DNA of 45,976 nucleotides, from the NCBI GenBank assembly GCA_022766785.1, contig JALEOL010000004.1, positions 1 to 45,976 of the forward strand. The letters are read 5' to 3'. Both the position numbers and the translations under genes were made by a program. Positions 1-9,671 of this stretch are shown here, in pieces. Source of the DNA: Oscillospiraceae bacterium. Lineage in GTDB: Bacteria; Bacillota; Clostridia; Oscillospirales; Ruminococcaceae. The notes beneath the pieces are model-generated. The model saw nothing but the letters and a program-made list of their open reading frames with translations. It made no database searches and was not told the origin of the DNA. The stretch's first letter is position 1. Each line of letters opens with the position of its first letter.

Positions 1-1
1 T

Positions 2-199
2 ACCTCTATTGACTTCTATTGGCATACGCTTTCTGTCAAAGGCAAGGGGCTTGCCTATTGTGGTATTACCCTTGTTCCACCTCGCTCGCTAAAAGCATTT
101 ATTGATGTTATCGCTGATACTTCTAAACTATGCGAACTGAAGAAACTGTTGGAAAAGGCATTGGACAATAATAAATGGGTCATTCATTATGGACTCTGA
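2..199 (+). CDS. C-terminal part of an unrecognised protein (partial, cut by window edge)
   Basis: The frame is open from base 2 to a TGA at 197-199 and gives 65 residues, containing FYWHTLSVKGKGLAYCG and ending NNKWVIHYGL. The upstream part lies outside the window. I do not recognise the family. Base composition is visibly more AT-rich than the genes that follow. It is followed by phased short repeats and a strong terminator, which would fit cargo at the end of an integrated element. That origin is inference. The coding call rests on an uninterrupted frame and protein-like composition only. Confidence 0.55.
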   Translation, partial: TSIDFYWHTLSVKGKGLAYCGITLVPPRSLKAFIDVIADTSKLCELKKLLEKALDNNKWVIHYGL

Positions 200-238
200 C
201 AGACAGACAACTTCCAGATTGACAAACGGATAAAGTAT

Positions 239-300
239 GGTTTCGCTTCCACCGTTATGGTTTCATTTTCTAAGTGAAACTAAATGAAACTCTGTGAAAC
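239..300. repeat. Phased GTTTC/GAAAC short repeats
   Basis: Three consecutive decamers end in TGAAAC at 271-280, 281-290 and 291-300, so the period is exactly 10 bp. Two inverted copies GGTTTC start at 239 and 259, 20 bp apart. Helically phased half-sites in both orientations suggest a protein-binding array, for example recombinase arm sites or an operator. No function is proven. Confidence 0.5.
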
Positions 301-331
301 CGTATCATTATTATCAACCCTTGCCAGTGAT

Positions 332-369
332 ACGCCGGACTGGTTATAACATCAGTCTGGCGTTTTTTT
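332..369 (+). terminator. Rho-independent terminator
   Basis: The stem ACGCCGGACTG (332-342) pairs with CAGTCTGGCGT (353-363) with one G-T wobble, around a 10-nt loop, and is followed by TTTTTT at 364-369. It ends the transcript of the gene at the left edge. It also shows that the mannanase does not start at the upstream in-frame ATG at 294. Confidence 0.85.
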
Positions 370-413
370 GTTACAGCAAAAAGGGCATTATGCCGGAAAG
401 GAACAATATCCGC

Positions 414-1469
414 ATGAAAATCATTATCGCAAATCTTCTCGCAGTTATCATCATGTTCAGCTCCACGGGCTGCTCCAGTAATGATAACGAAAGCTCCACC
501 TCCCCTGCAATAACACCAGAGATCGGATCCGCCGAACCTGCTGAGGACACTCAGGAGACTGAGCCGGCTGGTCAGTCAGGCTTTAAGGTAAGCGGAACGC
601 AGCTTCTGGACGGAAACGGAAACGAGTTCATCATGAGAGGGATAAATCACCCTCATTCCTGGTTCACCGCCGAGGACGACACGGCGCTGGAGGCTATCGC
701 AGCGACCGGGGCGAATACCGTAAGAATAGTCTGCGGCAGCGGTCAGCAGTACACTAAGGACACGGTGGAAAGCCTTAACAAGCTCACGGATAAGTGCAGA
801 GATCTTGAAATGGTAGCTGTCCTGGAAGTTCACGACATAACCGGCAAGGACGACAAGTCCCTTATAGAGACCGCCGCTGATTACTGGATAGAGGTCAAGG
901 AAGCGCTTATCGGCAAGGAAAATTACGTTATCCTCAATATCGCCAACGAATGGGTCGGCAGCTGGGACGGCGTGACCTGGCGCGATGGCTACACTTCGGT
1001 CATTCCCAGGCTCCGTAACGCCGGGATACAGAACACGATCATGGTAGATTCCGCAGGCTGGGGGCAGTACGGGCAGAGCATAACCGACTACGGTACGGAC
1101 GTGCTTGCTTCCGACCCGGACGGCAACACGATGTTCTCGGTTCATATGTACGGCACGGCTGGCAAGAACAAGGCGACTATCGCGCGCAATCTCAAGCTGT
1201 CCACCGACAAGGGGCTTTGCATGGTCGTAGGAGAATTCGGCTGGAACCACACAGACGGAGATGTTGACGAGGAATACATTCTCGAATACTGCAACGAAAA
1301 CGGCATTGGCTGGCTTGCGTGGAGCTGGAAAGGAAACGGCGGCGGAGTTGAGTATCTCGATCTCGCCAATTCCTGGGACGGCACCTCCCTCTCCGACTGG
1401 GGCGAGACGATCATAAACAGCACGCTGGGACTTAAAAATACCTCTGAAAAATGCAGCATTTTCGCTTAA
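414..1469 (+). CDS. Secreted GH5 (subfamily 8-like) beta-mannanase, lipoprotein
   Basis: This is an endo-beta-1,4-mannanase-type glycoside hydrolase that would cut mannan or glucomannan outside the cell. The 351-residue protein starts with a short lipoprotein signal (basic start, hydrophobic stretch, STGC with Cys20), then a Ser/Glu/Pro-rich linker to about residue 55. The catalytic barrel begins at about residue 57 with the FKVSGTQLLDGNGN stretch typical of Bacillus GH5_8 mannanases. The acid/base is Glu179 in NIANEW and the nucleophile is Glu274 in VVGEFGW; SVHMY and LAWSWKGNG are also conserved. No carbohydrate-binding module or dockerin is present. ATG 414 was chosen because AAAGGA lies 11 nt upstream and the longer frame runs through the terminator at 332-369. 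A possible promoter (TTGCCA 321, TTATAA 344) overlaps that terminator and is weakly supported. The gene converges on ligA. Confidence 0.9.
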   Translation: MKIIIANLLAVIIMFSSTGCSSNDNESSTSPAITPEIGSAEPAEDTQETEPAGQSGFKVSGTQLLDGNGNEFIMRGINHPHSWFTAEDDTALEAIAATGANTVRIVCGSGQQYTKDTVESLNKLTDKCRDLEMVAVLEVHDITGKDDKSLIETAADYWIEVKEALIGKENYVILNIANEWVGSWDGVTWRDGYTSVIPRLRNAGIQNTIMVDSAGWGQYGQSITDYGTDVLASDPDGNTMFSVHMYGTAGKNKATIARNLKLSTDKGLCMVVGEFGWNHTDGDVDEEYILEYCNENGIGWLAWSWKGNGGGVEYLDLANSWDGTSLSDWGETIINSTLGLKNTSEKCSIFA

Positions 1470-1475
1470 AACCAA

Positions 1476-1500
1476 ACCCCGGAAGGCGCACTTCCGGGGT
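1476..1500. terminator. Bidirectional terminator between mannanase and ligA
   Basis: A perfect 10-bp stem, ACCCCGGAAG (1476-1485) with CTTCCGGGGT (1491-1500), has a 5-nt loop. T-rich sequence follows on the plus strand (AGTTTTATC) and on the minus strand (TTGGTTTTAAG), so it can serve both convergent genes. Confidence 0.8.
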
Positions 1501-1535
1501 AGTTTTATCTCTTTTTCAGTACCGTTTAAACTCTG

Positions 1536-3527
<1,992 letters not shown>

Positions 3528-4214
3528 TCAGTCGAGGACTGCGCCGTAATCCTGGAGCAGTCCCACAAGGTCGGTATCCCCTGCCACAACGTGGGTGTAG
3601 GCATCGGGAACCTTGCCGACGATTATAGTTTCAGCGGCAACAATGGCGGTGGTCACTGGTACTCTCGTTGAGAACCCCGGAATAACAGCGTCCGCCACGA
3701 CGCCTATCTCAATAATTATCCTGTGACGGGTCTGGTTAAGCCCGGCTTCGGTGAATTCGCTGATTATCGCGGTATTCGCATAACCCACGGGCTTCACCGT
3801 CATGCCTATGCAAAAGCCCCTGCCATGGAGCATGGATATCCCGGTGAGCGTTCCAATGGGTATCATTATATCAATGCTGCTCATTCGGGACAGCTCTCGC
3901 TCCAGGCGGTCGGCAATGCTGTTTTTCAGCCGGTTGATGTTCATGGAATTGCTCTCGACGGAGCACACCGAGCCGCTCTCGTCACGGGATATATCCACCA
4001 GCGAGGTATAATCCACGTCCGTGCGCTCCAGCTCTGCGGCGATAGAACGGTTTATCATCTCGGACACCGCCGCGTGGCACTCATAGGCGTTCACCTTCTC
4101 TATGATCGGTCTCAGCGTGAGGTCGGCGATAAAGGTCAGCCCCACAAGTATCATCGCCGCCGCGATGAGCTTTACGCCAAGCCGCCGCAGAAATCCCCGT
4201 TTTTTCTCATTCAT
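3528..4214 (-). CDS. yunB: Sporulation protein YunB
   Basis: The 228-residue protein has one N-terminal membrane segment (about residues 11-31, LGVKLIAAAMILVGLTFIA) and a long extracytoplasmic domain. It matches the YunB family: NRSIAAEL near the start of the domain, MIPIGTLTGISMLHGRG in the middle, and a C-terminal part rich in beta-strand-like VPVTTAIVAAETIIVGKVPDAY. In Bacillus subtilis yunB belongs to the sigma-E regulon and is needed for normal spore formation; its biochemical role is unknown. I chose the ATG at 4214 because AGGGG sits 8 nt upstream; an ATG at 4220 and a longer frame from 4274 are less well placed. It lies 12 nt before ligA and is separated from the M18 peptidase by an inverted-repeat element, so it may have its own promoter. 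Confidence 0.85.
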   Translation of the reverse strand: MNEKKRGFLRRLGVKLIAAAMILVGLTFIADLTLRPIIEKVNAYECHAAVSEMINRSIAAELERTDVDYTSLVDISRDESGSVCSVESNSMNINRLKNSIADRLERELSRMSSIDIMIPIGTLTGISMLHGRGFCIGMTVKPVGYANTAIISEFTEAGLNQTRHRIIIEIGVVADAVIPGFSTRVPVTTAIVAAETIIVGKVPDAYTHVVAGDTDLVGLLQDYGAVLD

Positions 4215-4291
4215 GAACATCACCCCTGCATATTCTATGTTTATGCAGAGGTGTGCGTGAATTTGTACAGGCATTCAAAGGGGAAACAAAT

Positions 4292-4493
4292 AATTCGGAA
4301 TGCGGAATTCGGAATGCGGAATTGAATGTGTCCGCTTCGCGGACGGATATCAAATTGCCGCAAGCCGAAAGGCAAAGATAATAATTGATTTGTGACAGGT
4401 ATTTATATCGCAAATCAAGCTTCCGGCAGATTTTAATTCAGTCCGCGTCAGCGGACACCGAAATTCCGAATTCCGCATTCCGAATTCCGAATT
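4292..4493. repeat. Palindromic inverted-repeat element (MITE-like)
   Basis: Imperfect terminal inverted repeats of about 53 bp (4292-4344 and 4441-4493) are built from the unit CGGAATKCGGAATT and end in a GTCCGC/GCGGAC hairpin. The interior is itself partly palindromic: TTGATTTG at about 4386 pairs with CAAATCAA at about 4412. No convincing protein is encoded. The element fills most of the 338-bp gap between the M18 peptidase and yunB. Non-autonomous repeat is the simplest reading; a structured RNA processing site is possible. Confidence 0.65.
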
Positions 4494-4552
4494 AAATTAA
4501 ACTCCTCTCGTTCCGAAAAATCAGCGCCACGCCCGACTTATTGCAGAATCAG

Positions 4553-5950
4553 TCAGTTGTTCACAAATGCCTCGAACGCCCTGAAAGCCGCCCATACGTC
4601 AGCCTTTGCGGTTATCTCGAACGGCGCGTGCATGGATATCACCGGAACGCCCACATCTATCGTGTCAACGTCCAGATTAGCGATATACGCCGCAACGGTT
4701 CCGCCGCCGCCGATATCTACCTTGCCAAGCTCGCCGGTCTGCCAGATAACGCCGTTTGCGTCCAGCAGCCTGCGCACTTCGCCCACGAACTCTGCGGAAG
4801 CGTCAGACGTGCCGCTCTTGCCCCGGGAGCCGGTGTACTTTGTAACGCACACGCCGCCGTTCAGCAGGGCGCTGTTGCGCTTTTCAAACACATCGGGGAA
4901 TGTCGGGTCGAACGCCGCGTTCACATCTGCGGACAGGCAGCGCGACTTTCTGAGCACGTCCCTGCCCTTTACCCCAAAGGTGGAAGCGAGGTCGGCAATG
5001 AAATACCTCAGATAAGCGGAGCGAAGCCCGGTGTTTCCGTCAGAGCCAGTCTCCTCCTTGTCGGTGAGTATCGCGACCGCTGTCCTGTCGGGGTCTTTCA
5101 GCCCGAGAACAGCCATAAGCTCGGTGTAAGCGCACACCCTGTCGTCCTGCCCGTATGCGCCCACAAGGCTCCTGTCAAAGCCGACGTCCTTTGCCTTGAA
5201 CGCAGGCACCGCCTCCAGCTCGGCGGAGATAAGGTCGTCCTCCACAATGCCGTACTTTTCGTTTAGTATCAGCATGATATTCAGCTTCACAAGGTCGCTG
5301 CCCTCGTCGTCACGGAAAGGGCGGCTGCCTATCATAATGTTAAGCTCCTCGCCCTTGATGAGCTGGTTTGAGGGGCGCTTGTACTGGCTGTCCGCAAGGT
5401 GGGGCAGCAGGTCGGACACGCAGAATACCGGGTCGTTCTCGTCCTCGCCGATATTTACCGTGACCTTGCTGCCGTCCGCCCTGATCACCACGCCGTGCAG
5501 CGAGAGCGGAACGGTAGGCCACTGGTACTTCTTTATGCCGCCGTAATAGTGGGTCTTGAAATACGCCACCTCGTCCTTTTCATAGACAGGGTTCTGCTTC
5601 ATGTCGAGCCTCGGCGAGTCGATATGCGCCGCAACGAGGTTCACGCCGTTTTCTATCGGCTGCTTTCCTATAACAGCCAGGATAACGGACTTCTCCCGGT
5701 TGAGGGAATACACCTTGTCGCCTGCCTTGTAGCGGTTCTTTGCGCTGAACTCCACAAAGCCGTGTGCCTTTGCCATTCTGACTATCTCGGCTGCGGCTTC
5801 GCGCTCGGTCTTTGCGACATCGAGGAAGCGCTTGTAGCCCTCGCAGAACTTGTCGCACTCCTTGACCTCGGAGTCGTCCATGCGCAGTATCGCGTTCTTC
5901 TTCTTTGACAGAAGCCTTTCCTTTAGTTCCTTTGCTGTTTCCTTTGCCAT
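4553..5950 (-). CDS. M18-family zinc aminopeptidase
   Basis: This 465-residue cytosolic metallo-aminopeptidase removes N-terminal residues from peptides; the family (yeast Ape1/Lap4, bacterial ApeA) forms dodecamers with two metals per subunit. Visible ligands are His109 and Asp111 in AAHIDSP, Asp269/Asp270 in YGQDDRVCAY, Glu299/Glu300 in DKEETGS, and His441 in SMHAPFE. Length is normal for the family. I chose ATG 5950 (MAKETAKELK) because AAAGGAAG lies just upstream; the open frame continues to 6100 but that part is antisense to a well-supported gene end. It follows the transglycosylase by 17 nt and so probably belongs to the same operon. Confidence 0.92.
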   Translation of the reverse strand: MAKETAKELKERLLSKKKNAILRMDDSEVKECDKFCEGYKRFLDVAKTEREAAAEIVRMAKAHGFVEFSAKNRYKAGDKVYSLNREKSVILAVIGKQPIENGVNLVAAHIDSPRLDMKQNPVYEKDEVAYFKTHYYGGIKKYQWPTVPLSLHGVVIRADGSKVTVNIGEDENDPVFCVSDLLPHLADSQYKRPSNQLIKGEELNIMIGSRPFRDDEGSDLVKLNIMLILNEKYGIVEDDLISAELEAVPAFKAKDVGFDRSLVGAYGQDDRVCAYTELMAVLGLKDPDRTAVAILTDKEETGSDGNTGLRSAYLRYFIADLASTFGVKGRDVLRKSRCLSADVNAAFDPTFPDVFEKRNSALLNGGVCVTKYTGSRGKSGTSDASAEFVGEVRRLLDANGVIWQTGELGKVDIGGGGTVAAYIANLDVDTIDVGVPVISMHAPFEITAKADVWAAFRAFEAFVNN

Positions 5951-5967
5951 AATAATACTTCCTTTCA

Positions 5968-6549
5968 TCAGCCTTTGCTGTACAGTTTGATATATTTGTC
6001 CCTCGCCCGTACTATTTTCTGGACGTAGTGCGCAGTGTCTGAAATAGGGATATAGTCCAGGTGAACGCCGTCTGAGGAGTAGCGTTCGTCTGAAAGCCAC
6101 TCGTTCACCTGACCTCTCCCTGCGTGATACGCCGCCATAGCTGCCTCAACATTGCCGAATTCCTTGTACAGATATCCCAGCAGCCAGCAGCCGTACCGTA
6201 TATTCGTGTCGGGGTCGTACATCTCGAGATAACGCGTGTCCTCGTCGCCCAGCTTGAATTTCACCCAGTCAAAGGTGTCCTCCATTATCTGCATAAGCCC
6301 CCTGGCTCCAACGTTGGAGACCGCGCCGGGGTCAAAGCCGCTCTCGGTCTTTATCACCGCGTAGACCAGATACTTGTCCAGTCCGTTCTGCCGGGAGTAC
6401 TTCTCCACAAGCTCCTCGTATTTTATCGGGTGGGTGTACCTCTCAACGCGGCCATAGACGAAATACCCCACCACGGCAAGCGCCGCCGCAAGTATCACGC
6501 ATACTATCACCACCGGAAGCGCACGCCGCTTTCTTCGGTATTTTGTCAT
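5968..6549 (-). CDS. Membrane-anchored lytic transglycosylase (SLT domain)
   Basis: The 193-residue protein has a very basic N terminus (TKYRRKRR), one membrane segment at about residues 12-33, and an SLT-type lysozyme-like domain from about residue 43. The family cleaves the MurNAc-GlcNAc bond of peptidoglycan with formation of 1,6-anhydro ends. The catalytic glutamate is Glu69 in IKTESGFDP; VGARGLMQIM, NIRYGCWLLGYL and AAYHAGRGQV are the other SLT motifs. ATG 6549 overlaps the coaE stop by 4 bp (ATGA), with AAAGG upstream, so the two genes are translationally coupled. The arrangement resembles other small Firmicutes SLT proteins used in cell-wall remodelling or sporulation; the precise role cannot be read from the sequence. 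Confidence 0.9.
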   Translation of the reverse strand: MTKYRRKRRALPVVIVCVILAAALAVVGYFVYGRVERYTHPIKYEELVEKYSRQNGLDKYLVYAVIKTESGFDPGAVSNVGARGLMQIMEDTFDWVKFKLGDEDTRYLEMYDPDTNIRYGCWLLGYLYKEFGNVEAAMAAYHAGRGQVNEWLSDERYSSDGVHLDYIPISDTAHYVQKIVRARDKYIKLYSKG

Positions 6550-7142
6550 TTTTTGCCTTTCATTAACTGCACAGCCCTCTCCGCAGCAGCGCGAAGCTCC
6601 CCGGCTGTGCCGTTGTTCTCTATGCATATCGTGGAGCGGCTGCGGTAAAATTCCGCGTCATGCTGGCTTGCGAGCCGCGCCCGGGCAAGCTCCTCCGGGA
6701 TATCGTCACGCTGCATTATCCGCCGCACGCAGTTCTCCTTATCGGCGACAACGCTCACGATACAGCCGCACAGCAGCTCCAGCCGCGCTTCGAACAGGGT
6801 CGGGGCGTCAAGCACCACTATACCGCCGCTCTTCTTTATCTTCGTCAGTATATTATATGTGATATAGGGGTAAATTATTTTGTTGAACAGCCCGCGCTTT
6901 TCCAGGTCGTGGAAAATAAGCTCCGATGTCCCCCGGCGGTCAAGCGTGCCGTCGGGAAGTATCAGCTGCGGACTCAGCCGGTCGTGAAGCTCTTTAAGCG
7001 CCGGGCAGCCGGGAAGCGTCACCTCCCGGGCGCATTTGTCGCAGTCTATTATGCTGAACCCCTGCTCCGCAAACACCCGGCATACCGTGGATTTCCCCGC
7101 ACCGGACATTCCCGTAAGTCCGACTATCACTCTGTCATTCAT
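6546..7142 (-). CDS. coaE: Dephospho-CoA kinase
   Basis: CoaE phosphorylates the 3'-hydroxyl of dephospho-CoA, the last step of coenzyme A synthesis. The 198-residue protein has the P-loop GMSGAGKST at residues 11-19, the DCDKCAREV stretch that follows it in the family, VLDAPTLFEA in the middle, and the lid-region RIMQRDD with the later RLASQ. Length is typical. Its first 8 bp overlap the end of the Sua5 gene and its stop overlaps the transglycosylase start, so it sits inside a tightly packed operon. AGGGTG lies about 10 nt before the ATG. Confidence 0.95.
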   Translation of the reverse strand: MNDRVIVGLTGMSGAGKSTVCRVFAEQGFSIIDCDKCAREVTLPGCPALKELHDRLSPQLILPDGTLDRRGTSELIFHDLEKRGLFNKIIYPYITYNILTKIKKSGGIVVLDAPTLFEARLELLCGCIVSVVADKENCVRRIMQRDDIPEELARARLASQHDAEFYRSRSTICIENNGTAGELRAAAERAVQLMKGKK

Positions 7143-8160
7143 CTGTTTCGATCACCCTGAACGCCGCCGCACGCAGCAGACGGTTATACACCGCAAGCCC
7201 TATCCCGTCCTTTGACGGCATTTCTACATACACGGTGGAAGCTCCCTCGTCGTCAGCCTCACGCAATAGCGCGAACAGCCTGTGTGCCTGCTCCTGTTCA
7301 TCTCTGCCGAAACAGCGGAACATTCCGTGCGCATTCGGGTCGGCTGAAAGCGCCAGCGTCCCCTCCGCAGCATGGGCAAGGCACCAGTCCGCGAAATCCT
7401 TCCCGTGGGCGTTGACGATGAACACCTCCGCCCGTGGGGAATAGTGCCGGTACTTCATGCCCGGGGACAGCACCCTTTCGCCCTTTGCAGGCTCTGACGT
7501 CACCGCAGGGTCGATCTCCACGCTGCAAAGCTCCGACAGCATTTCCGCCGTAACTCCCCCGGGGCGCAGTATCCTCACCCTGTCCGCCGCCGGAAAGCAC
7601 AGCACCGTGCTCTCCACTCCGCAGCTGCATTCGCCGCCGTCGATGATGAGGGGTATCCTGCCGTCCATGTCCTTCATTACATGCTGAGCGGTGGTGGGGC
7701 TGGGGCTTCCCGAAAGGTTAGCCGAGGGCGCCGCCAGGGGAAATCCGCAGGAGTCGATTATCGCCCTTGCCTCCGGGCTTTGCGGCATTCTTACCGCAAC
7801 GGTGTCAAGTCCGCCGCTGGTCGCCGCCGGTATCAGGTCAGACTTCGGGAATATCATCGTAAGCGGTCCTGCCCAGAACCTGTCCGCAAGCCTTAATGCA
7901 AGCGGCGGCACCTCTCTCACAAGGGGCGCAAGCTGCGAAATATCGCTGATATGCACGATAAGCGGATTGTCCTGGGGTCTGCCCTTCGCTTCAAAAATAC
8001 GGCTGACTGCGGCTTCGTTCCGCGCGTCTGCGGCAAGACCGTAAACCGTTTCAGTCGGTATCCCCACAACGCCGCCTGCCGCCATTATTTCAGCCGCTTT
8101 CCTCACAGACTGCGCGGAAAACGGCAGAAGCTCTGTTATCAAGTTCTCATATCCTTTCAC
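7135..8160 (-). CDS. L-threonylcarbamoyladenylate synthase (Sua5 type)
   Basis: The enzyme makes threonylcarbamoyl-AMP from threonine, bicarbonate and ATP, the first step of t6A37 modification in ANN-decoding tRNAs. The 341-residue protein has the YrdC/TsaC catalytic domain (PTETVYGL at 35-42, KGRPQDNPL at 59-67, PSANLSGSPSPT, and GVESTVL) followed by the extra C-terminal Sua5 domain from about residue 230 (SPGMKYRHYSP onward), so it is the longer Sua5 form and not TsaC. It overlaps prfA by 4 bp (ATGA at 8157-8160) and coaE by 8 bp. TrmO, encoded at 37925-38605, acts later on the same tRNA modification. Confidence 0.94.
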   Translation of the reverse strand: MKGYENLITELLPFSAQSVRKAAEIMAAGGVVGIPTETVYGLAADARNEAAVSRIFEAKGRPQDNPLIVHISDISQLAPLVREVPPLALRLADRFWAGPLTMIFPKSDLIPAATSGGLDTVAVRMPQSPEARAIIDSCGFPLAAPSANLSGSPSPTTAQHVMKDMDGRIPLIIDGGECSCGVESTVLCFPAADRVRILRPGGVTAEMLSELCSVEIDPAVTSEPAKGERVLSPGMKYRHYSPRAEVFIVNAHGKDFADWCLAHAAEGTLALSADPNAHGMFRCFGRDEQEQAHRLFALLREADDEGASTVYVEMPSKDGIGLAVYNRLLRAAAFRVIETDE

Positions 8161-9230
8161 TGCTCCTGTTTCAGGAGCTTTGCGGTCTGGTCGGCTAGCC
8201 TGAGCGCTTCGAACACCTCGTCACAGCCGCCGTTCATCATCTCGTCCAGCTTGTACAGCGTAAGCCCGATACGGTGGTCGGTCACCCGCGACTGGGGGAA
8301 ATTATAGGTGCGGATACGCTCCGAGCGGTCTCCCGTGCCGACCTGAATGCGGCGTTCCTCCGCAATGGCGCTGTCACGGGCTTCGAGTTTCGCTTCATAC
8401 AGCTTGCTGTAGAGCTTTTTCATCGCCTTTTCCTTGTTCTTGAACTGGGAACGCTCCTCCTGACATTCCACGACCGTGCCGGAGGGCTTGTGTATTATCC
8501 TCACCGCGGACTCGGTCTTGTTGATATGCTGACCGCCTGCGCCGCTGGAGCGGAACGTTTCCACCACTAGGTCTGCCGGGTTGATATCAACGTCCACCTC
8601 CTCGGCTTCAGGGAGTACCGCAACGGTCACTGTCGAGGTCTGGATACGCCCCTGGGACTCTGTTTCAGGCACACGCTGCACCCGGTGCACGCCGCTTTCG
8701 TATTTCAGCTTTGCGAAAACGCCCTCGCCCTCCACCAGAAAGCTCACCTCCCGGTAGCCGCCAAGCTCCGTTGGGTTAGAGCCTGCCTGTTCCGTCTTCC
8801 AGCCCTGCCGCGCGGCGTACATGGAGTACATTCTGTACAGCGAACCGGCGAACAGAGCCGCTTCCTCGCCGCCTGCGCCTGCGCGTATCTCGATGATACA
8901 GCTGCGGTCGTCGTCCGGGTCTCTGGGGAGAAGCAGTATCTTCAGCTCCCCGGACAGCTTCTCCATAAGCGCCTTGTTCTCGTCGTATTCGCTCTGGGCA
9001 AGCTCCCGGAGCTCCTCGTCCTCACCGGCTTCAGAAAGCGCCGCGGACGCGTCTTCAAAACTGCGCTGCGCCTTTTTATACTGCTGCCAGACCTCCATAA
9101 GAGGAGTCAGGCTCTTGTGTTCTCTCATCAGGTCGCGGTAGAGCTTGTTATCAGCTATCACCGCCGGGTCGGAGAGCTTTGCGCCTATCTCGTCATAGCG
9201 CGCCTCCGCCATTATCAGTCTGTCGTTCAT
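8157..9230 (-). CDS. prfA: Peptide chain release factor 1
   Basis: RF1 recognises UAA and UAG in the ribosomal A site and triggers peptidyl-tRNA hydrolysis. At 357 residues it is full length. The GGQ loop is at 232-234 (SSGAGGQHINKTESA) and the codon-recognition tripeptide is PET at 188-190, in the place of PxT of other RF1 proteins; the PxT form separates RF1 from RF2 (SPF). The N-terminal helical domain (about 1-100) is intact. AGGGAGG is well placed before ATG 9230. It is followed directly by Sua5; the usual neighbour prmC (RF methyltransferase) is not adjacent here. Confidence 0.96.
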   Translation of the reverse strand: MNDRLIMAEARYDEIGAKLSDPAVIADNKLYRDLMREHKSLTPLMEVWQQYKKAQRSFEDASAALSEAGEDEELRELAQSEYDENKALMEKLSGELKILLLPRDPDDDRSCIIEIRAGAGGEEAALFAGSLYRMYSMYAARQGWKTEQAGSNPTELGGYREVSFLVEGEGVFAKLKYESGVHRVQRVPETESQGRIQTSTVTVAVLPEAEEVDVDINPADLVVETFRSSGAGGQHINKTESAVRIIHKPSGTVVECQEERSQFKNKEKAMKKLYSKLYEAKLEARDSAIAEERRIQVGTGDRSERIRTYNFPQSRVTDHRIGLTLYKLDEMMNGGCDEVFEALRLADQTAKLLKQEQ

Positions 9231-9272
9231 ATTGTGTACCTCCCTGCATTGTTCTCATTGGAAAGCACCTCG

Positions 9273-9473
9273 CTACCTCTCGGAATTCTCCGTTTCACGA
9301 ATGACCGACTTGATTTTTTTCTCGCACTTGGAGCGCGGTATCATGAACACATGACCGCAGCCCTTGCAGCAAAGCCTGAAATCCGCTCCGCAGCGCTGCA
9401 CCGTCATTCTGTCGCTGCCGCAGCCGGCGTGGACTTTTTTCATCACAAGAATATCGCCGACCCTGATATCCAT
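9273..9473 (-). CDS. DUF951 family protein
   Basis: This is a 66-residue basic protein with Cys residues in CGSDRM and in LCCKGCGHVFMIPRSKCEKK, the signature of the DUF951 family found across Firmicutes, often beside genes of translation or chromosome maintenance. The spaced cysteines suggest a small metal-binding fold; function is unknown. I prefer ATG 9473 (MDIRVGDILVMKK), which matches family N termini. A GTG at 9485 is in frame but sits on top of the AAAGGAG ribosome site. It is the first gene of the minus-strand run, downstream of a good promoter at 9507-9535, and lies 42 nt before prfA. Confidence 0.82.
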   Translation of the reverse strand: MDIRVGDILVMKKVHAGCGSDRMTVQRCGADFRLCCKGCGHVFMIPRSKCEKKIKSVIRETENSER

Positions 9474-9506
9474 AACTTTCCACACTCCTTTCTATCATAC
9501 CAATAT

Positions 9507-9535
9507 ATTATATCACCTTTCACAATTTTTTTCAA
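9507..9535 (-). promoter_or_regulatory. Sigma-A promoter for the DUF951-prfA operon
   Basis: On the minus strand TTGAAA (9530-9535) and TATAAT (9507-9512) are separated by exactly 17 bp. The start point would be near 9500, about 27 nt before the DUF951 ATG. Confidence 0.8.
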
Positions 9536-9591
9536 TATCATTTCCGCATTTTAATTTACCTGAATAATTCCGGAAAAATATGTAATACCTA

Positions 9592-9620
9592 TTGACAATT
9601 GCACCGATATATTTTATAAT
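9592..9620 (+). promoter_or_regulatory. Consensus sigma-A promoter
   Basis: TTGACA (9592-9597) and TATAAT (9615-9620) have a 17-bp spacer, a perfect match to consensus. It lies 51 bp before the ATG of the flippase-like gene and would also drive prfC. It is divergent from the 9507-9535 promoter. Confidence 0.9.
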
Positions 9621-9671
9621 AGAAATATCTGGACTTTTTTCCACTCAGAATCACAGAGGTATTTACAATAT

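Noticed and set aside
5951..6100. N-terminal extension of the M18 aminopeptidase
   Set aside because: It overlaps the end of the transglycosylase gene, while ATG 5950 has a good ribosome site and family-like start.
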